A stretch of DNA of 64,000 nucleotides from an uncultured Alphaproteobacteria bacterium (GCA_902567855.1 CACFOQ010000006.1:1-64000), one strand, 5' to 3'; shown: positions 35,160 to 45,493, numbered from the stretch's first letter. Notes: generated by a model from the letters alone, not told the origin. Translations and numbers: made by a program.

Positions 35160-35497
35160 AAAAAATTGAATCAATAATTAAACCTTCAAAATTATCTAAT
35201 GTTAAAGATGCTCTTCACGATATAGGTTTATCAGGAATGACAGTATCTGATGTAAAAGGATTTGGTCGTCAAAGAGGGCAAGACGGAGGTTTAAACAGTA
35301 GTCTTGATTACGATGATGAATTTAGAGTAAAAATTAAAATTGAGTTAATAGTTGAAGACAGGATTGTTGAAAAAGCATTAGAGGCTATAAAAAAAGCAGC
35401 ATATTCAGGAAAAATTGGAGATGGAAAAATATTTATATACACTATTGATCAAGTAATTAGAATTAGAACTGGGGAAAAAGGCAGTGATGCTGTCTAA
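35156..35497 (+). CDS. glnB: Nitrogen regulatory protein PII with divergent T-loop
   Basis: MKKIESIIKPSKLSNVKDAL...VKGFGRQRGQ; TGKIGDGKIF-like SGKIGDGKIFIYTIDQVIRIRTGE. Confidence 0.92.
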   Translation: MKKIESIIKPSKLSNVKDALHDIGLSGMTVSDVKGFGRQRGQDGGLNSSLDYDDEFRVKIKIELIVEDRIVEKALEAIKKAAYSGKIGDGKIFIYTIDQVIRIRTGEKGSDAV

Positions 35498-35538
35498 ATT
35501 AACTTTACAAGAATTAAAAAATCAATAAAAAGGTTTTA

Positions 35539-35594
35539 ATCGTTCAATTTAAATTTATTTAAATCGGAAGTAGATCTAACGATCGAAGGAACGC
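35539..35594 (+). ncRNA. glnA-type glutamine riboswitch aptamer, copy 1
   Basis: CGTTCA - AT-rich hairpin - CGGAAGTA - GATC/taac/GATC hairpin - GAAGGAACGC; P1 CGTTC/GAACG; upstream of glnA. Confidence 0.8.
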
Positions 35595-35609
35595 ATGCAA
35601 AAGTTATAA

Positions 35610-35660
35610 ATCGTTCAACCTTTGCAAAGGTCGGAAGTAAGCAACAGCTGAAGGAACGCG
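35610..35660 (+). ncRNA. glnA-type glutamine riboswitch aptamer, copy 2
   Basis: CGTTCA - ACCTTtgcaAAGGT - CGGAAGTA - AGCaacaGCT - GAAGGAACGCG; same core as copy 1 with different, compensated stems. Confidence 0.85.
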
Positions 35661-35697
35661 CATAAAGCAGATTTCATAACTAGAGCATGGATAGAAT

Positions 35698-35729
35698 TAA
35701 ACTATACTTAATTATGAGTTTAGTTTTTT
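35698..35729 (+). terminator. Possible terminator-like hairpin in the glnA leader (candidate expression platform)
   Basis: TAAACT ... AGTTTA then GTTTTTT, between the second aptamer and the glnA RBS. Confidence 0.35.
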
Positions 35730-35745
35730 AAAGCGTGAGGTAATT

Positions 35746-37179
35746 ATGAAATATAACTGTAAAACACCAAAAGAACTTTTAAAAAAAGTAAAAAATGAAG
35801 ATATTAAAATGGTTGATCTTCGTTTCACTGATATGCCTGGTTCAACTCATCATATATCAATCCCATTTAAATACCTTAAAGAAGATTTATTTAAAGATGG
35901 AGTAGGTTTTGATGGTTCTTCAGTAAGAGGTTTCCAATCTATAGAAAATAGTGATATGGCAATGGTGCCAGATGTTACTACAGCTTATATAGATCCCTTT
36001 TACTCAGAAAAAACAATTGCATTTTACTGTGATGTTGTCGACCCTATAAGTTATGAAAGTTATGAAAAAGATCCTAGATACATAGCAAAAAAAGCAGAAA
36101 AATATTTAAAATCCTCAGGTATGGGTGATACTGCATATTTTGGACCAGAAGCAGAATTTTTTGTTTTTAATGATGTAAAGTATGATTCCGGATCTAATTT
36201 TGCATTTCATGAAGTTGATTCAACTGAAGGGTCTTGGAATACAGGAAAAGATGAAAATCCAAACCTAGGACATAAACCAAGGCATAAAGGAGGCTACTTT
36301 CCTCTCCCTCCATCTGATAGTTTACAAGATGTTAGAACTGAAATGGTATTAACAATGGAAGAAATAGGAATAAATGTTGAAGCTTCACATCATGAAGTCG
36401 CTACAGGTGGTCAGTGTGAAATTGATTTAGAATTTTCTCCACTACTGTCTATGGCTGATGATCTTCTAAGATATAAATATGTCGTTAAAAATGTTGCTAA
36501 ACAATATGGAATGACTGCTACTTTTATGCCTAAACCGCTTTTTGAAGATAATGGCTCTGGTATGCATGTTCATTCAAGTATATGGAAAAAAAATAAAACT
36601 TTAATGTATAAAAAAGGTAATTATGCTGATTTAAGTGATTTTGCATTACATTACATAGGGGGAATATTAAAACACGCTCCATCTTTATTAGCTTTTTGTG
36701 CACCTACTACTAACTCTTATAAAAGATTAGTTCCTGGTTTTGAGGCTCCGGTAAATATAGCTTATTCTCAAGCGAATAGAACTGCATCAGTAAGAATACC
36801 TAATAACTATACTGCGAGTCCAAAAGCTAAAAGAGTTGAATTTAGATGTCCAGATCCTTCTTCAAATCCCTACCTTGCATTTTCAGCAATTTTAATGGCA
36901 GGTTTAGATGGGGTTAAAAATAAGATTAATCCTGGAAAACCAACAGACATAAATATTTATGAAGCGCCAGCTAGCGTGCTTGCTAAGATTCCTTCAACTC
37001 CTGGATCTTTATCTGAGTCACTAAGTGCACTGGAAAAAGATCACAAATATTTACTTCAAGGAGGAGTATTTACAAAGGATAACATTGAAACATATATATC
37101 TTACAAAAGAGAAAATGAAGTTAGTCCAATGGATCTTAGACCTCATCCACATGAATTTCATTTATATTACGACGCTTAA
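35746..37179 (+). CDS. glnA: Type I glutamine synthetase
   Basis: 477 aa; [48 protein letters not shown]. Confidence 0.97.
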   Translation: MKYNCKTPKELLKKVKNEDIKMVDLRFTDMPGSTHHISIPFKYLKEDLFKDGVGFDGSSVRGFQSIENSDMAMVPDVTTAYIDPFYSEKTIAFYCDVVDPISYESYEKDPRYIAKKAEKYLKSSGMGDTAYFGPEAEFFVFNDVKYDSGSNFAFHEVDSTEGSWNTGKDENPNLGHKPRHKGGYFPLPPSDSLQDVRTEMVLTMEEIGINVEASHHEVATGGQCEIDLEFSPLLSMADDLLRYKYVVKNVAKQYGMTATFMPKPLFEDNGSGMHVHSSIWKKNKTLMYKKGNYADLSDFALHYIGGILKHAPSLLAFCAPTTNSYKRLVPGFEAPVNIAYSQANRTASVRIPNNYTASPKAKRVEFRCPDPSSNPYLAFSAILMAGLDGVKNKINPGKPTDINIYEAPASVLAKIPSTPGSLSESLSALEKDHKYLLQGGVFTKDNIETYISYKRENEVSPMDLRPHPHEFHLYYDA

Positions 37180-37191
37180 ATAATTTTTTTT

Positions 37192-37228
37192 AAAAAACCG
37201 CTTTGAATATATCATAGCGGTTTTTTTT
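37192..37228 (+). terminator. Intrinsic terminator of glnA
   Basis: AAAAAACCGCT ... AGCGGTTTTTTTT. Confidence 0.8.
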
Positions 37229-37268
37229 ATGTCAAATCACCAATAATTTTGTTAAATAATTTATATTT

Positions 37269-39197
37269 ATGACTAAAAGCAAAACCTATGGTGCAAAGGA
37301 TATTGAGGTACTAGAAGGCTTGCTTCCAGTACGAAAAAGGCCTGGAATGTATATTGGTAATACCAATATTGAAGGACTGCATCATCTTGTCAATGAAATT
37401 TTAGATAATTCAATAGATGAAGTAGTTGCTGGATATGCCAAAAAAATTGATTTTAAATATAGTTTAGATAACTCAATTACTATCAAGGATGATGGAAGAG
37501 GTATTCCTATAGATTTTCACCCTAAATTTAAAAATAAAAGAGCTTTTGAGATTGTTTTAACAACTTTACATTCAGGAGGAAAGTTTACAAATAATGCTTA
37601 TAAAACTTCTGGGGGACTTCATGGAGTTGGTATATCTGTTGTAAATGCTCTTAGTGAAAAACTTGAAATTAAGATTTACAACAAATCTAAATTATATTCT
37701 CAAACCTATTCTAAAGGTAAAGCAAAAACAAAAGTAAAAATAGAAAAATGCAATAAAAATCTTAAAGGAACTGAGATTAAGTTTATTCCTGATAAAGAAA
37801 TTTTTGAAAGTATATTATTTTCTCCTAAAAAACTTTACTCTTTTATTAAAATGAAAGCTGTTTTGGTGAAGGGCACTAAAATTACTTTTAATATAAGCAA
37901 AGAATTAATTGAAGATAAAACTCCAAATAGAGAAGAGTTTTTATATGTAAAAGGAATTGCTGATTTTATGCAGTCAAATTTTCAGCAAAGAAAAAAAATT
38001 ACGAATAAATATTTCTATGCATCCTTAACATTTAATTCCAATGAAAAATGTGAAATTTACATATCATTTAATGAATTAGAGCAGTCCTCATTGATGTCAT
38101 TTTGTAACACTATTGAAACACCAGATGGAGGATCTCACGAAAATTCTCTTAAAAATTCTTTTATGAAAGCAATTAAAATTTTTAGTCATAAAAATCAATT
38201 AACTAAATATCTAAATATAAATACCAATGACATATTTGACTATGCTGATACATTAATTTCTATTTTTATTAATTCTCCAAGTTTTGAAGGACAAACAAAA
38301 AAAAGAATTACAATGCCAAAATTACAAAAACAATTGGAAGAATTATTGCAAAACCAAATTTTATTGTGGTTAAACAGTAATAAAAAAGAATCATTAAAGC
38401 TTATAGAAATACTAATTGAACGTGCATTATTAAGAACGGATTTATCTAAGATAAAAAAATTAGATAGAAAATCAATAAAAGAAAAAAATAGGTTGCCTGG
38501 AAAATTAGTAGATTGTACTAGTAACACAATACAAAATACTGAACTCTTTATAGTTGAAGGAGATAGTGCTGGTGGTTCAGCAAAACAAGCAAGATTCAGA
38601 TCTACTCAAGCCATTCTGCCCCTTAAAGGAAAAATATTAAATGTTTATAGTGTTTCATTATCAAAAATTGCAGATAATAACGAAATTCAAAATCTTGTTC
38701 ACTCTCTTGGTTGTGGGCTGGGAAAAAATTTTCAATTATCTAAATTAAGATATGAAAAAATTATTTTGATGACAGATGCAGATGTTGATGGATCTCATAT
38801 AGCTACTTTATTAATTACTTTTTTTTATAAATATATGAGAAAAATTATTGAAGAAGGTAAACTTTATTTAGCAATGCCTCCTTTATATAAAATTTCTTAT
38901 AACCAGGAAAATTTTTTTGCTTACAATGAAAAAGATAAGGAAAAAATACTTAACAATAATAAGGGATCGCCTCAACTTACTCGTTTTAAAGGACTGGGAG
39001 AGATGCCTGCTAATCAACTAAAAGATACAACGATGGATCCTGAAAAAAGATCTTTAATACAATTAAAATTAGCTGATGGTATTAAATATACTAAACAGAC
39101 TGAAAAACTGTTTGAAGCCTTAATGGGTAAAAAAGCAGAGAAAAGATTTAATTTTATTCAAGAGAACGCTAACTTTATAAATAACCTTGACATATAA
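37269..39197 (+). CDS. parE: DNA topoisomerase IV subunit B
   Basis: YGAKDIEVLEGLLPVRKRPGMYIG; EGDSAGGSAKQARFRSTQAILPLKGKILNV. Confidence 0.92.
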   Translation: MTKSKTYGAKDIEVLEGLLPVRKRPGMYIGNTNIEGLHHLVNEILDNSIDEVVAGYAKKIDFKYSLDNSITIKDDGRGIPIDFHPKFKNKRAFEIVLTTLHSGGKFTNNAYKTSGGLHGVGISVVNALSEKLEIKIYNKSKLYSQTYSKGKAKTKVKIEKCNKNLKGTEIKFIPDKEIFESILFSPKKLYSFIKMKAVLVKGTKITFNISKELIEDKTPNREEFLYVKGIADFMQSNFQQRKKITNKYFYASLTFNSNEKCEIYISFNELEQSSLMSFCNTIETPDGGSHENSLKNSFMKAIKIFSHKNQLTKYLNINTNDIFDYADTLISIFINSPSFEGQTKKRITMPKLQKQLEELLQNQILLWLNSNKKESLKLIEILIERALLRTDLSKIKKLDRKSIKEKNRLPGKLVDCTSNTIQNTELFIVEGDSAGGSAKQARFRSTQAILPLKGKILNVYSVSLSKIADNNEIQNLVHSLGCGLGKNFQLSKLRYEKIILMTDADVDGSHIATLLITFFYKYMRKIIEEGKLYLAMPPLYKISYNQENFFAYNEKDKEKILNNNKGSPQLTRFKGLGEMPANQLKDTTMDPEKRSLIQLKLADGIKYTKQTEKLFEALMGKKAEKRFNFIQENANFINNLDI

Positions 39198-39203
39198 TTT
39201 TTT

Positions 39204-40688
39204 ATGAAAAAATTTATAGTTTCTATAGATCAAGGAACTACTAGCTCTAAGGTTGTATTATATAATAAAAATTTTCATGTTATTGATACTTTACAAAAAG
39301 AATTTAGACAATTCTTTCCTAAAAATGGCTGGGTAGAACATGACCCTATAACAATATTTAAAGATGTTAAATTTTTAGTAAATAAATTAATAAAAAAAAA
39401 TAATATAAAATGCTCTGAAATTCTTTCAATAGGTATAGCTAATCAACGAGAAACAACTGTTCTGTGGGATAAACTATCTGGTCGACCAGTATATAATGCT
39501 ATCGTATGGCAAGATAGAAGAACCATACCCATGTGCGAAAAATTGATAAATAAGAAACTAGCCTATAAAATTCAAAAAATTACTGGATTAGTAATTGACC
39601 CATATTTCTCCGCAACAAAAATTAAATGGATATTAAATAATGTTAAAAAAACAAAAAAATTATTAAAAGAAAATAGACTCTTATTTGGTACAATTGATAC
39701 TTGGTTATTATGGAATTTGACAGAAAAAAAATCACATTTTACTGATATTACAAATGCATCTAGAACGATGCTTTATGACTCAAAAAAAGAAGAATGGTCT
39801 AAATCAATACTTAAACATCTTCAAATACCGCATAAAATTTTACCTCAAGTTAAACCAAATGTATATGATTTTGGATATACAAAAATTTTTGGATCAGCAA
39901 TAAATATTGGAGGTATGGCAGGAGATCAGCAAGCATCAGCTATAGGTCATACATGTTTTACTTTAGGAAAAGCCAAAAGCACATATGGAACAGGTTGTTT
40001 TTTATTAATGAATATTGGTAATCAATTTAAGATATCAAAAAATAAACTATTAACTAGTGTAGCTTATAAAATAGGAGATAAAAAAATGTATTGTTATGAA
40101 GGTAGTATATTTGTTGCCGGTTCTTCAATACAATGGCTAAGAGATAAATTATTAATGTTTAAAGAATCTAAAGATACAGACGAGCTATACTCAAATGCAA
40201 ATAAAGATGAAAATGTAATTTCTATACCAGCGCTAACTGGATTAGGCGCTCCTCATTGGCAACCACAAGTGAGAGGTGCTTTTTTTGGATTAACAAGAAA
40301 TACATCCAGAAATGAAATAGTTAAATCAATCTTAGAGAGCTTAGGTTTTCAAACATTGGAATTAGTTAATTGCATGGAAAAAGATTCAAAAATTAAGATT
40401 AAAGAAATGAGAGTAGATGGAGGTATGACAAAAAATGATAGTTTCGTTCAGAGTTTATGCAATATTTTACAAATAAAAATTATTAAACCAAATAATACTG
40501 AAACTACCTCTCTTGGAGTGGCATATTTATCTGGGTTACATAGTGGCTTAATAAAAAATGTAGATGAAATTTCGAAACTATGGAATAGAAAAAAGATTTA
40601 TAATTCAAAAATAAGTAAATCAATTATAAAAAAACAATTTTTTAAATGGCAAGAAGCTATAAAATTATTAATTAAATTTCACTCTTAA
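39204..40688 (+). CDS. glpK: Glycerol kinase
   Basis: SIDQGTTSSKVVLYN; GIANQRETTVLWDKLSGRPVYNAIVWQDRRT; MAGDQQASAIGH. Confidence 0.94.
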   Translation: MKKFIVSIDQGTTSSKVVLYNKNFHVIDTLQKEFRQFFPKNGWVEHDPITIFKDVKFLVNKLIKKNNIKCSEILSIGIANQRETTVLWDKLSGRPVYNAIVWQDRRTIPMCEKLINKKLAYKIQKITGLVIDPYFSATKIKWILNNVKKTKKLLKENRLLFGTIDTWLLWNLTEKKSHFTDITNASRTMLYDSKKEEWSKSILKHLQIPHKILPQVKPNVYDFGYTKIFGSAINIGGMAGDQQASAIGHTCFTLGKAKSTYGTGCFLLMNIGNQFKISKNKLLTSVAYKIGDKKMYCYEGSIFVAGSSIQWLRDKLLMFKESKDTDELYSNANKDENVISIPALTGLGAPHWQPQVRGAFFGLTRNTSRNEIVKSILESLGFQTLELVNCMEKDSKIKIKEMRVDGGMTKNDSFVQSLCNILQIKIIKPNNTETTSLGVAYLSGLHSGLIKNVDEISKLWNRKKIYNSKISKSIIKKQFFKWQEAIKLLIKFHS

Positions 40689-41502
40689 GATACTCTAGCC
40701 AATTTTTAAGTTCAATGGTATGAATCTCGTCAACAATTAATGTATCAGATATTGATAATTCATTCTTAAGTTTATGATTCTGAAATATATTTGTAAAAAA
40801 AGAATGTAATTTTTCATATTCTTCTTCAGTAGAAAAAATATTATTATCTAATAATAATTTTTTTCTCTGATCCATTAATCCTGACATCCAATGAGGATTA
40901 AATTCAGGATGGTATTGAACTGCCCATACTTTAGATTGATTTTTTGAAAAAGAAATAGATTGCACCTTACTTTGATCATTAGAAGACAATACTAAAGTTT
41001 CATTAGGCAACCTTTCTATTTCGTCGTAATGCCAACAAAAAGAATCAAAAACTTTCGGTTTTCCTTTATACATTGGATGATTATTTCCTCTTTCATTTAA
41101 AGTAATGTTTTTAGCAATCACTGCCTCTAATCCTTTAGGATTCTTTCTGACAGATCCACCAGCAGCAGTTGCTAATACTTGCAAACCCCAACAACTCCCA
41201 AATATTTTGTTTTCTTTAGTAAAAAGATTTTTTGCTAGATCAATTTGACGTTCTATTGAAGGGCCATAATCATATATATTAAGCACACTACCTGTCCAAA
41301 CTATGCCATCAAAATCATCTAAATTTATTCCTTTAGGTAAAAAATCATTAAAATTTGCAGGATGAATAACTATTATTTCTAATTCTATATCCGCAATATT
41401 TTCTAAAACTTTTTTGTATACTTCATATTGCGTAAGCATACCAAGCTCAGTATAACGATCAGATGCAGATTTTTCGTTTCCATCAACTATTAAAACTTTC
41501 AT
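40672..41502 (-). CDS. Class I glutamine amidotransferase-like protein
   Basis: IFGSCWGLQVLATAAGG nucleophile elbow; VQYHPEF. Confidence 0.85.
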   Translation of the reverse strand: MKVLIVDGNEKSASDRYTELGMLTQYEVYKKVLENIADIELEIIVIHPANFNDFLPKGINLDDFDGIVWTGSVLNIYDYGPSIERQIDLAKNLFTKENKIFGSCWGLQVLATAAGGSVRKNPKGLEAVIAKNITLNERGNNHPMYKGKPKVFDSFCWHYDEIERLPNETLVLSSNDQSKVQSISFSKNQSKVWAVQYHPEFNPHWMSGLMDQRKKLLLDNNIFSTEEEYEKLHSFFTNIFQNHKLKNELSISDTLIVDEIHTIELKNWLEYLKSEI

Positions 41503-41570
41503 TATTTATTCATTTAAATTATACTTTTAAATAATGAAATATATAAATAATTATAATAATATAAAAAATT

Positions 41571-42464
41571 ATGAAAATTAATTTAGGAATAGCTCCAATA
41601 GCCTGGAGTAATGATGATATGCCAGAACTTGGAGGAGATACTCCAATAGAAACTTGCCTAGAAGAAGCTTCTAGATCTGGATTTAGTGGAATTGAACTTG
41701 GGGGAAAATTTCCTCGTAATCCCGGAATAATAAAGTTTTTATTAAATAAATATCAATTAAAAATGCCTGGTGGATGGTATGGTTCATTACTAAGAAAAAG
41801 ATCTGTAGAAGAAGAATGGTCTGCTATGAAAGATCATATAGATCTTCTTAAATTTGTTAAATCTGATGTCTTTGTTTTTGCTGACGTATCTGACTCAATT
41901 CAAAGCTTAGGAGATATACCTTTAAAATCTAGACCAAAATTAAAAGATAATGAATGGACATCATATGGAAAAAAAATATCAGAAATTTCTAATAGGTTAT
42001 TTGATATAGGTTTGCCAATGTCTTATCACGAACATATGGGTACAATTATTCAAACTGAAGAAGATGTAGACAGATTCATCAATGAAACAAATGATAAAAC
42101 TTTTCTTCTTTATGATACTGGTCACTTACTATTTGCAGAAGCAAATTATGAAAATATTTTAAAAAAATACATATCTCGTATCAATCATGTGCATTGTAAG
42201 GATATTAGAAAAAATATTTTAGAAAATTCCTTATCAAATAACTTAAGTTTTAGAGATTCTTTTTTAAAAGGTGTTTTTACAGTTCCTGGAGATGGATGTA
42301 TTGATTATTTGCCTTTACTTAAAATTTTATATCAAAATAAATACAATAAATGGCTAGTTATTGAAGCAGAACAAGATCCAGATAAAGCCAATCCATATAT
42401 ATATGCTAAAAAAGGGTACTCATATTTAAAAAGTGTAATTGATGATATTGGATATATAATTTAA
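41571..42464 (+). CDS. iolE: Inosose dehydratase-like sugar-phosphate isomerase/epimerase (TIM barrel)
   Basis: GIAPIAWSNDDMPELGGDTPIETCLEEASRSGFSGIELGGKFPR; HVHCKDIR. Confidence 0.8.
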   Translation: MKINLGIAPIAWSNDDMPELGGDTPIETCLEEASRSGFSGIELGGKFPRNPGIIKFLLNKYQLKMPGGWYGSLLRKRSVEEEWSAMKDHIDLLKFVKSDVFVFADVSDSIQSLGDIPLKSRPKLKDNEWTSYGKKISEISNRLFDIGLPMSYHEHMGTIIQTEEDVDRFINETNDKTFLLYDTGHLLFAEANYENILKKYISRINHVHCKDIRKNILENSLSNNLSFRDSFLKGVFTVPGDGCIDYLPLLKILYQNKYNKWLVIEAEQDPDKANPYIYAKKGYSYLKSVIDDIGYII

Positions 42465-42473
42465 TTTTAATAA

Positions 42474-43187
42474 TTAATTATTTAATCTGAGATGAGGATT
42501 ATATTTCCATTCTAAGTATTTAACTAGTTGAACCATTAAAAAATTTAAAAATAAATAAAGTATACCTGCGGCAACAAATGCTTCAACAGGAGCAAATGTT
42601 TTGGCCATAATTTTTCTCGCAATACCTGTCATCTCCATATAAGTTGTTAAACTCACTAAAGAAGTTGCTTTAACCATAAGAATTAATTCATTACCATAAG
42701 TAGGAAGTACTTGCCTTAAAGCAATTGGAAAGACTATTCGCCTATATAATTTTATTTTTGAAAAACCTAATGCTTGACCAGATTCAATTTGTCCTTTTGT
42801 TACCGATTGTATTCCACCTCTAAAAATTTCAGCACCGTATGCAACAGTATTAATAGTTAAAGCTAAAACACCGCACCAAAAAGGTTCTTTCAATAATGCC
42901 CATAAAATACTTTCCCTTATTGCTTTTACAGAACCTAAACCGAAATAAATTAAATAAATTTGTACAAGTAATGGAGTTCCTCTAATTGTAAAAATATAAC
43001 TGGCTACTGCCCTTGAAATTAAAGTATTTTTAGATATTCTTCCTAAAGCAAAAATTAATGAAAGAACAAAACCTAATGGTAAAGAAATCAAAAGCAATAA
43101 TAAAGTTTCATCTAATGCACTAAATATTAATATAAAATTTTTATAAATTAATGTTTCAGTTATGTAAGATGAGATATTAAAAAACAT
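42474..43187 (-). CDS. Polar amino-acid ABC transporter permease (HisM/GlnP family)
   Basis: IRGTPLLVQIYLIYFGLG; EIFRGGIQSVTKGQIESGQALGFSKIKLYRRIVFPIALRQVLP. Confidence 0.9.
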   Translation of the reverse strand: MFFNISSYITETLIYKNFILIFSALDETLLLLLISLPLGFVLSLIFALGRISKNTLISRAVASYIFTIRGTPLLVQIYLIYFGLGSVKAIRESILWALLKEPFWCGVLALTINTVAYGAEIFRGGIQSVTKGQIESGQALGFSKIKLYRRIVFPIALRQVLPTYGNELILMVKATSLVSLTTYMEMTGIARKIMAKTFAPVEAFVAAGILYLFLNFLMVQLVKYLEWKYNPHLRLNN

Positions 43188-43892
43188 TTATGCATAACCT
43201 TTGTTTGTTTTTCGTTCTAAGAAATTAAAAAATTTAGAAGAAAAAGTTGTTAGAAATAAATATAGAAAAGCAGCAGTTATTAAAAAAGTTAAAGGAGAAT
43301 GCTCAACATTTGAAGCTATTCGTGTTTGCCTCATTATTTCTACTAAGCCTGTAACAGATATTAAAGAAGTATCTTTTAAGGTTACTTGCCAAACATTGCC
43401 TAAGCCAGGAATTGCATGTCTTAAAATTTGTGGAGTAAGAATTTTATAAAAAATTTGCAGCTTTGAAAGACCTAGAGATTTAGCTGCTTCTGTTTGACCT
43501 TTCGGAATAGATAAAAAAGCAGCTCTCAGTACTTCACTGGAATAAGTTGCAGAAATAATACCTATAGCAATAACACTGATAGTGATCGCATTAAGTTCTA
43601 AATAACCATCATATCCAAAAACTTTAGCTATTTTCATAACTAATGAACTACCTCCAAAAAAAATAAGATAGATAACTAGAAGTTCAGGTATTCCACGAAT
43701 TACTGTAGTATAGAAACTAGCAATAAATTTAAGAGTTCTTGAATAAGTTAATTTTGCCCAGGCAGTAAAAATAGCAATAAATATACCTAGTCCCATGGAT
43801 AAAACACTAACAACTAAAGTCATTAGCATTGCTAAAAGAAATTCGTCTCCCCAGCCTAAATCTCCAAAAACTAACTTTTCAAACTTAAACAT
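43188..43892 (-). CDS. Polar amino-acid ABC transporter permease (HisQ family)
   Basis: VIRGIPELLVIYLIFFGG; EVLRAAFLSIPKGQTEAAKSLGLSKLQIFYKILTPQILRHAIPG. Confidence 0.9.
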   Translation of the reverse strand: MFKFEKLVFGDLGWGDEFLLAMLMTLVVSVLSMGLGIFIAIFTAWAKLTYSRTLKFIASFYTTVIRGIPELLVIYLIFFGGSSLVMKIAKVFGYDGYLELNAITISVIAIGIISATYSSEVLRAAFLSIPKGQTEAAKSLGLSKLQIFYKILTPQILRHAIPGLGNVWQVTLKDTSLISVTGLVEIMRQTRIASNVEHSPLTFLITAAFLYLFLTTFSSKFFNFLERKTNKGYA

Positions 43893-43946
43893 AATTTTCA
43901 GCCATGTTTAAAGATCGAATTTTATGTTGTCCAATTCAATATGAGG

Positions 43947-44924
43947 TTATTCGAGGAGTTTATTAATCTTATCTATTACATATTCAGCAGGAATAGAATC
44001 TATCTTGTTGTTTTTGCTAAATTTAGAAGCAGAAATAGTATGTATATTAATATTGGATGGAGTAAATTTTAAAGATTCTTTTGGGCCAAATAATTTGATT
44101 AGAGGACAATAACTAGTTGAAAGCATATGACTAATGCCACTATCATTACATAATGCAAACTTAAGATATTTAGTTGAAGCAATAACAGTTTCAATATTAG
44201 AAAAATTTGAAATTAATTCTTCAGGAATTATTGCTTCTGGAAATTCATGAAGAATTTTTTCTCTTAAATGCTTTTCTTCAGGTCCCAGAAATAAGACAGC
44301 TTTATAATTTTTATCTAAGAAATATTTTCCTACATTAATAAAATTCATTAAAGGCCATATTTTATTTTTCTCTCCTGCCCCAGGAGCAATTCCAAAATAT
44401 TTTTGATCTTTCTTAAAAAATTTTTTTAAATTTAAATCTAGATCATCAGGTATCTTAATTTTAAAATTTTCTTCTATTTTGGACTTTTTAATTAAATCTA
44501 AAAGATCAAATAAATCATCTAAATAATATCTTCTTTTATTTTTTTTAATAAATTTTATAGATGAAAATAAACTATTAGCTGTAGCAGAAATAAATTGTCT
44601 ATTTTTAATTCTTTTTAAGGCAATCGTTCTATAAAAAGATTTTTGAGTATCTAAAATATATTCATAAAAACTATTTTCAAAATCATAATTTTTAGATACC
44701 TTCATCCAAAAAAAGGGGCTTAAATCTGCTTTCTCAATTATTTCATCTATATATTGTTCAGCTATAAATTTTAATTTATCTCTATAAGCTGTTGAACCTT
44801 TATTGGTAACCCACACTAATTTATATTCAGGTAGTCTTTTTTTTATTTCATATAAAAGAGGTAATTTTATAATTCCATCACCTATTTTTTCGCCGTTAGA
44901 AAATACTAATATTTTTTTTTCCAT
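43947..44924 (-). CDS. Glycosyltransferase family 9 (heptosyltransferase-like)
   Basis: FSNGEKIGDGIIKLPLLYEIKKR; FGIAPGAGEKNKIWPLMNF; ALCNDSGISHMLS. Confidence 0.75.
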   Translation of the reverse strand: MEKKILVFSNGEKIGDGIIKLPLLYEIKKRLPEYKLVWVTNKGSTAYRDKLKFIAEQYIDEIIEKADLSPFFWMKVSKNYDFENSFYEYILDTQKSFYRTIALKRIKNRQFISATANSLFSSIKFIKKNKRRYYLDDLFDLLDLIKKSKIEENFKIKIPDDLDLNLKKFFKKDQKYFGIAPGAGEKNKIWPLMNFINVGKYFLDKNYKAVLFLGPEEKHLREKILHEFPEAIIPEELISNFSNIETVIASTKYLKFALCNDSGISHMLSTSYCPLIKLFGPKESLKFTPSNINIHTISASKFSKNNKIDSIPAEYVIDKINKLLE

Positions 44925-44967
44925 ATAATACTATTACAATAAGAACTTATACTCATGTAAAAAAAGA

Positions 44968-45043
44968 TGGTGCCCAGACGTGGAATTGAACCACGGACAC
45001 AAGGATTTTCAGTCCTTTGCTCTACCAACTGAGCTATCTGGGC
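44968..45043 (-). tRNA. tRNA-Phe(GAA), CCA encoded
   Basis: GCCCAGATAGCTCAGTTGGTAGAGCAAAGGACTGAAAATCCTTGTGTCCGTGGTTCAATTCCACGTCTGGGCACCA. Confidence 0.96.
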
Positions 45044-45107
45044 AAAAAAACTCGTGATAAATTGTTTTTTTAACTTATTCAATTATATTTTTATAATTTA
45101 AGATTAT

Positions 45108-45284
45108 TTATTCATTTAAATTTATATAATTTTCATCAGAAAGCCATTTCATCAAATCCAAATCACTACATTTTTTTGAACAAAAGGGTGAAAATTCATT
45201 AATAGATTTATTTTTACAAATCGGACATTTGGCTATTTTAGAGTGTTTCTTAGGCTTAGTAATTTTATTTTTTTTTACTTCCAT
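45108..45284 (-). CDS. yacG: DNA gyrase inhibitor YacG-like zinc protein (58 aa, absent from the ORF track)
   Basis: Translation [58 protein letters not shown] with CPIC...FCSxxCxxxDLxxW; start overlaps the infA stop. Confidence 0.85.
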   Translation of the reverse strand: MEVKKNKITKPKKHSKIAKCPICKNKSINEFSPFCSKKCSDLDLMKWLSDENYINLNE

Positions 45285-45493
45285 CTAAACGTTATTCGGC
45301 CTTTTGTAAGATCATATGGCGTCATTTCAACGGTCACTTTATCTCCGGCTAATACTCTAATTCTATTTTTTCTCATTTTTCCAGATGAGTGAGCTAATAT
45401 TTCATGATCATTTTGTAGTTTTACTTTAAACATCGCATTTGGAAGTAACTCTAATACTACTCCTTGAAACTCAATTGATCCTTCTTTTGGCAT
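45275..45493 (-). CDS. infA: Translation initiation factor IF-1
   Basis: 72 aa; [63 protein letters not shown]. Confidence 0.97.
   Translation of the reverse strand: MPKEGSIEFQGVVLELLPNAMFKVKLQNDHEILAHSSGKMRKNRIRVLAGDKVTVEMTPYDLTKGRITFRWK

Noticed and set aside
35276-35326. Loss of the PII uridylylation tyrosine
   Set aside because: A one-residue insertion shifts the alignment; Tyr52 lines up with Tyr51, so only T-loop divergence is claimed.
40672-40688. 17-bp overlap of convergent glpK and GATase genes
   Set aside because: Short 3' overlaps are common in compact genomes.
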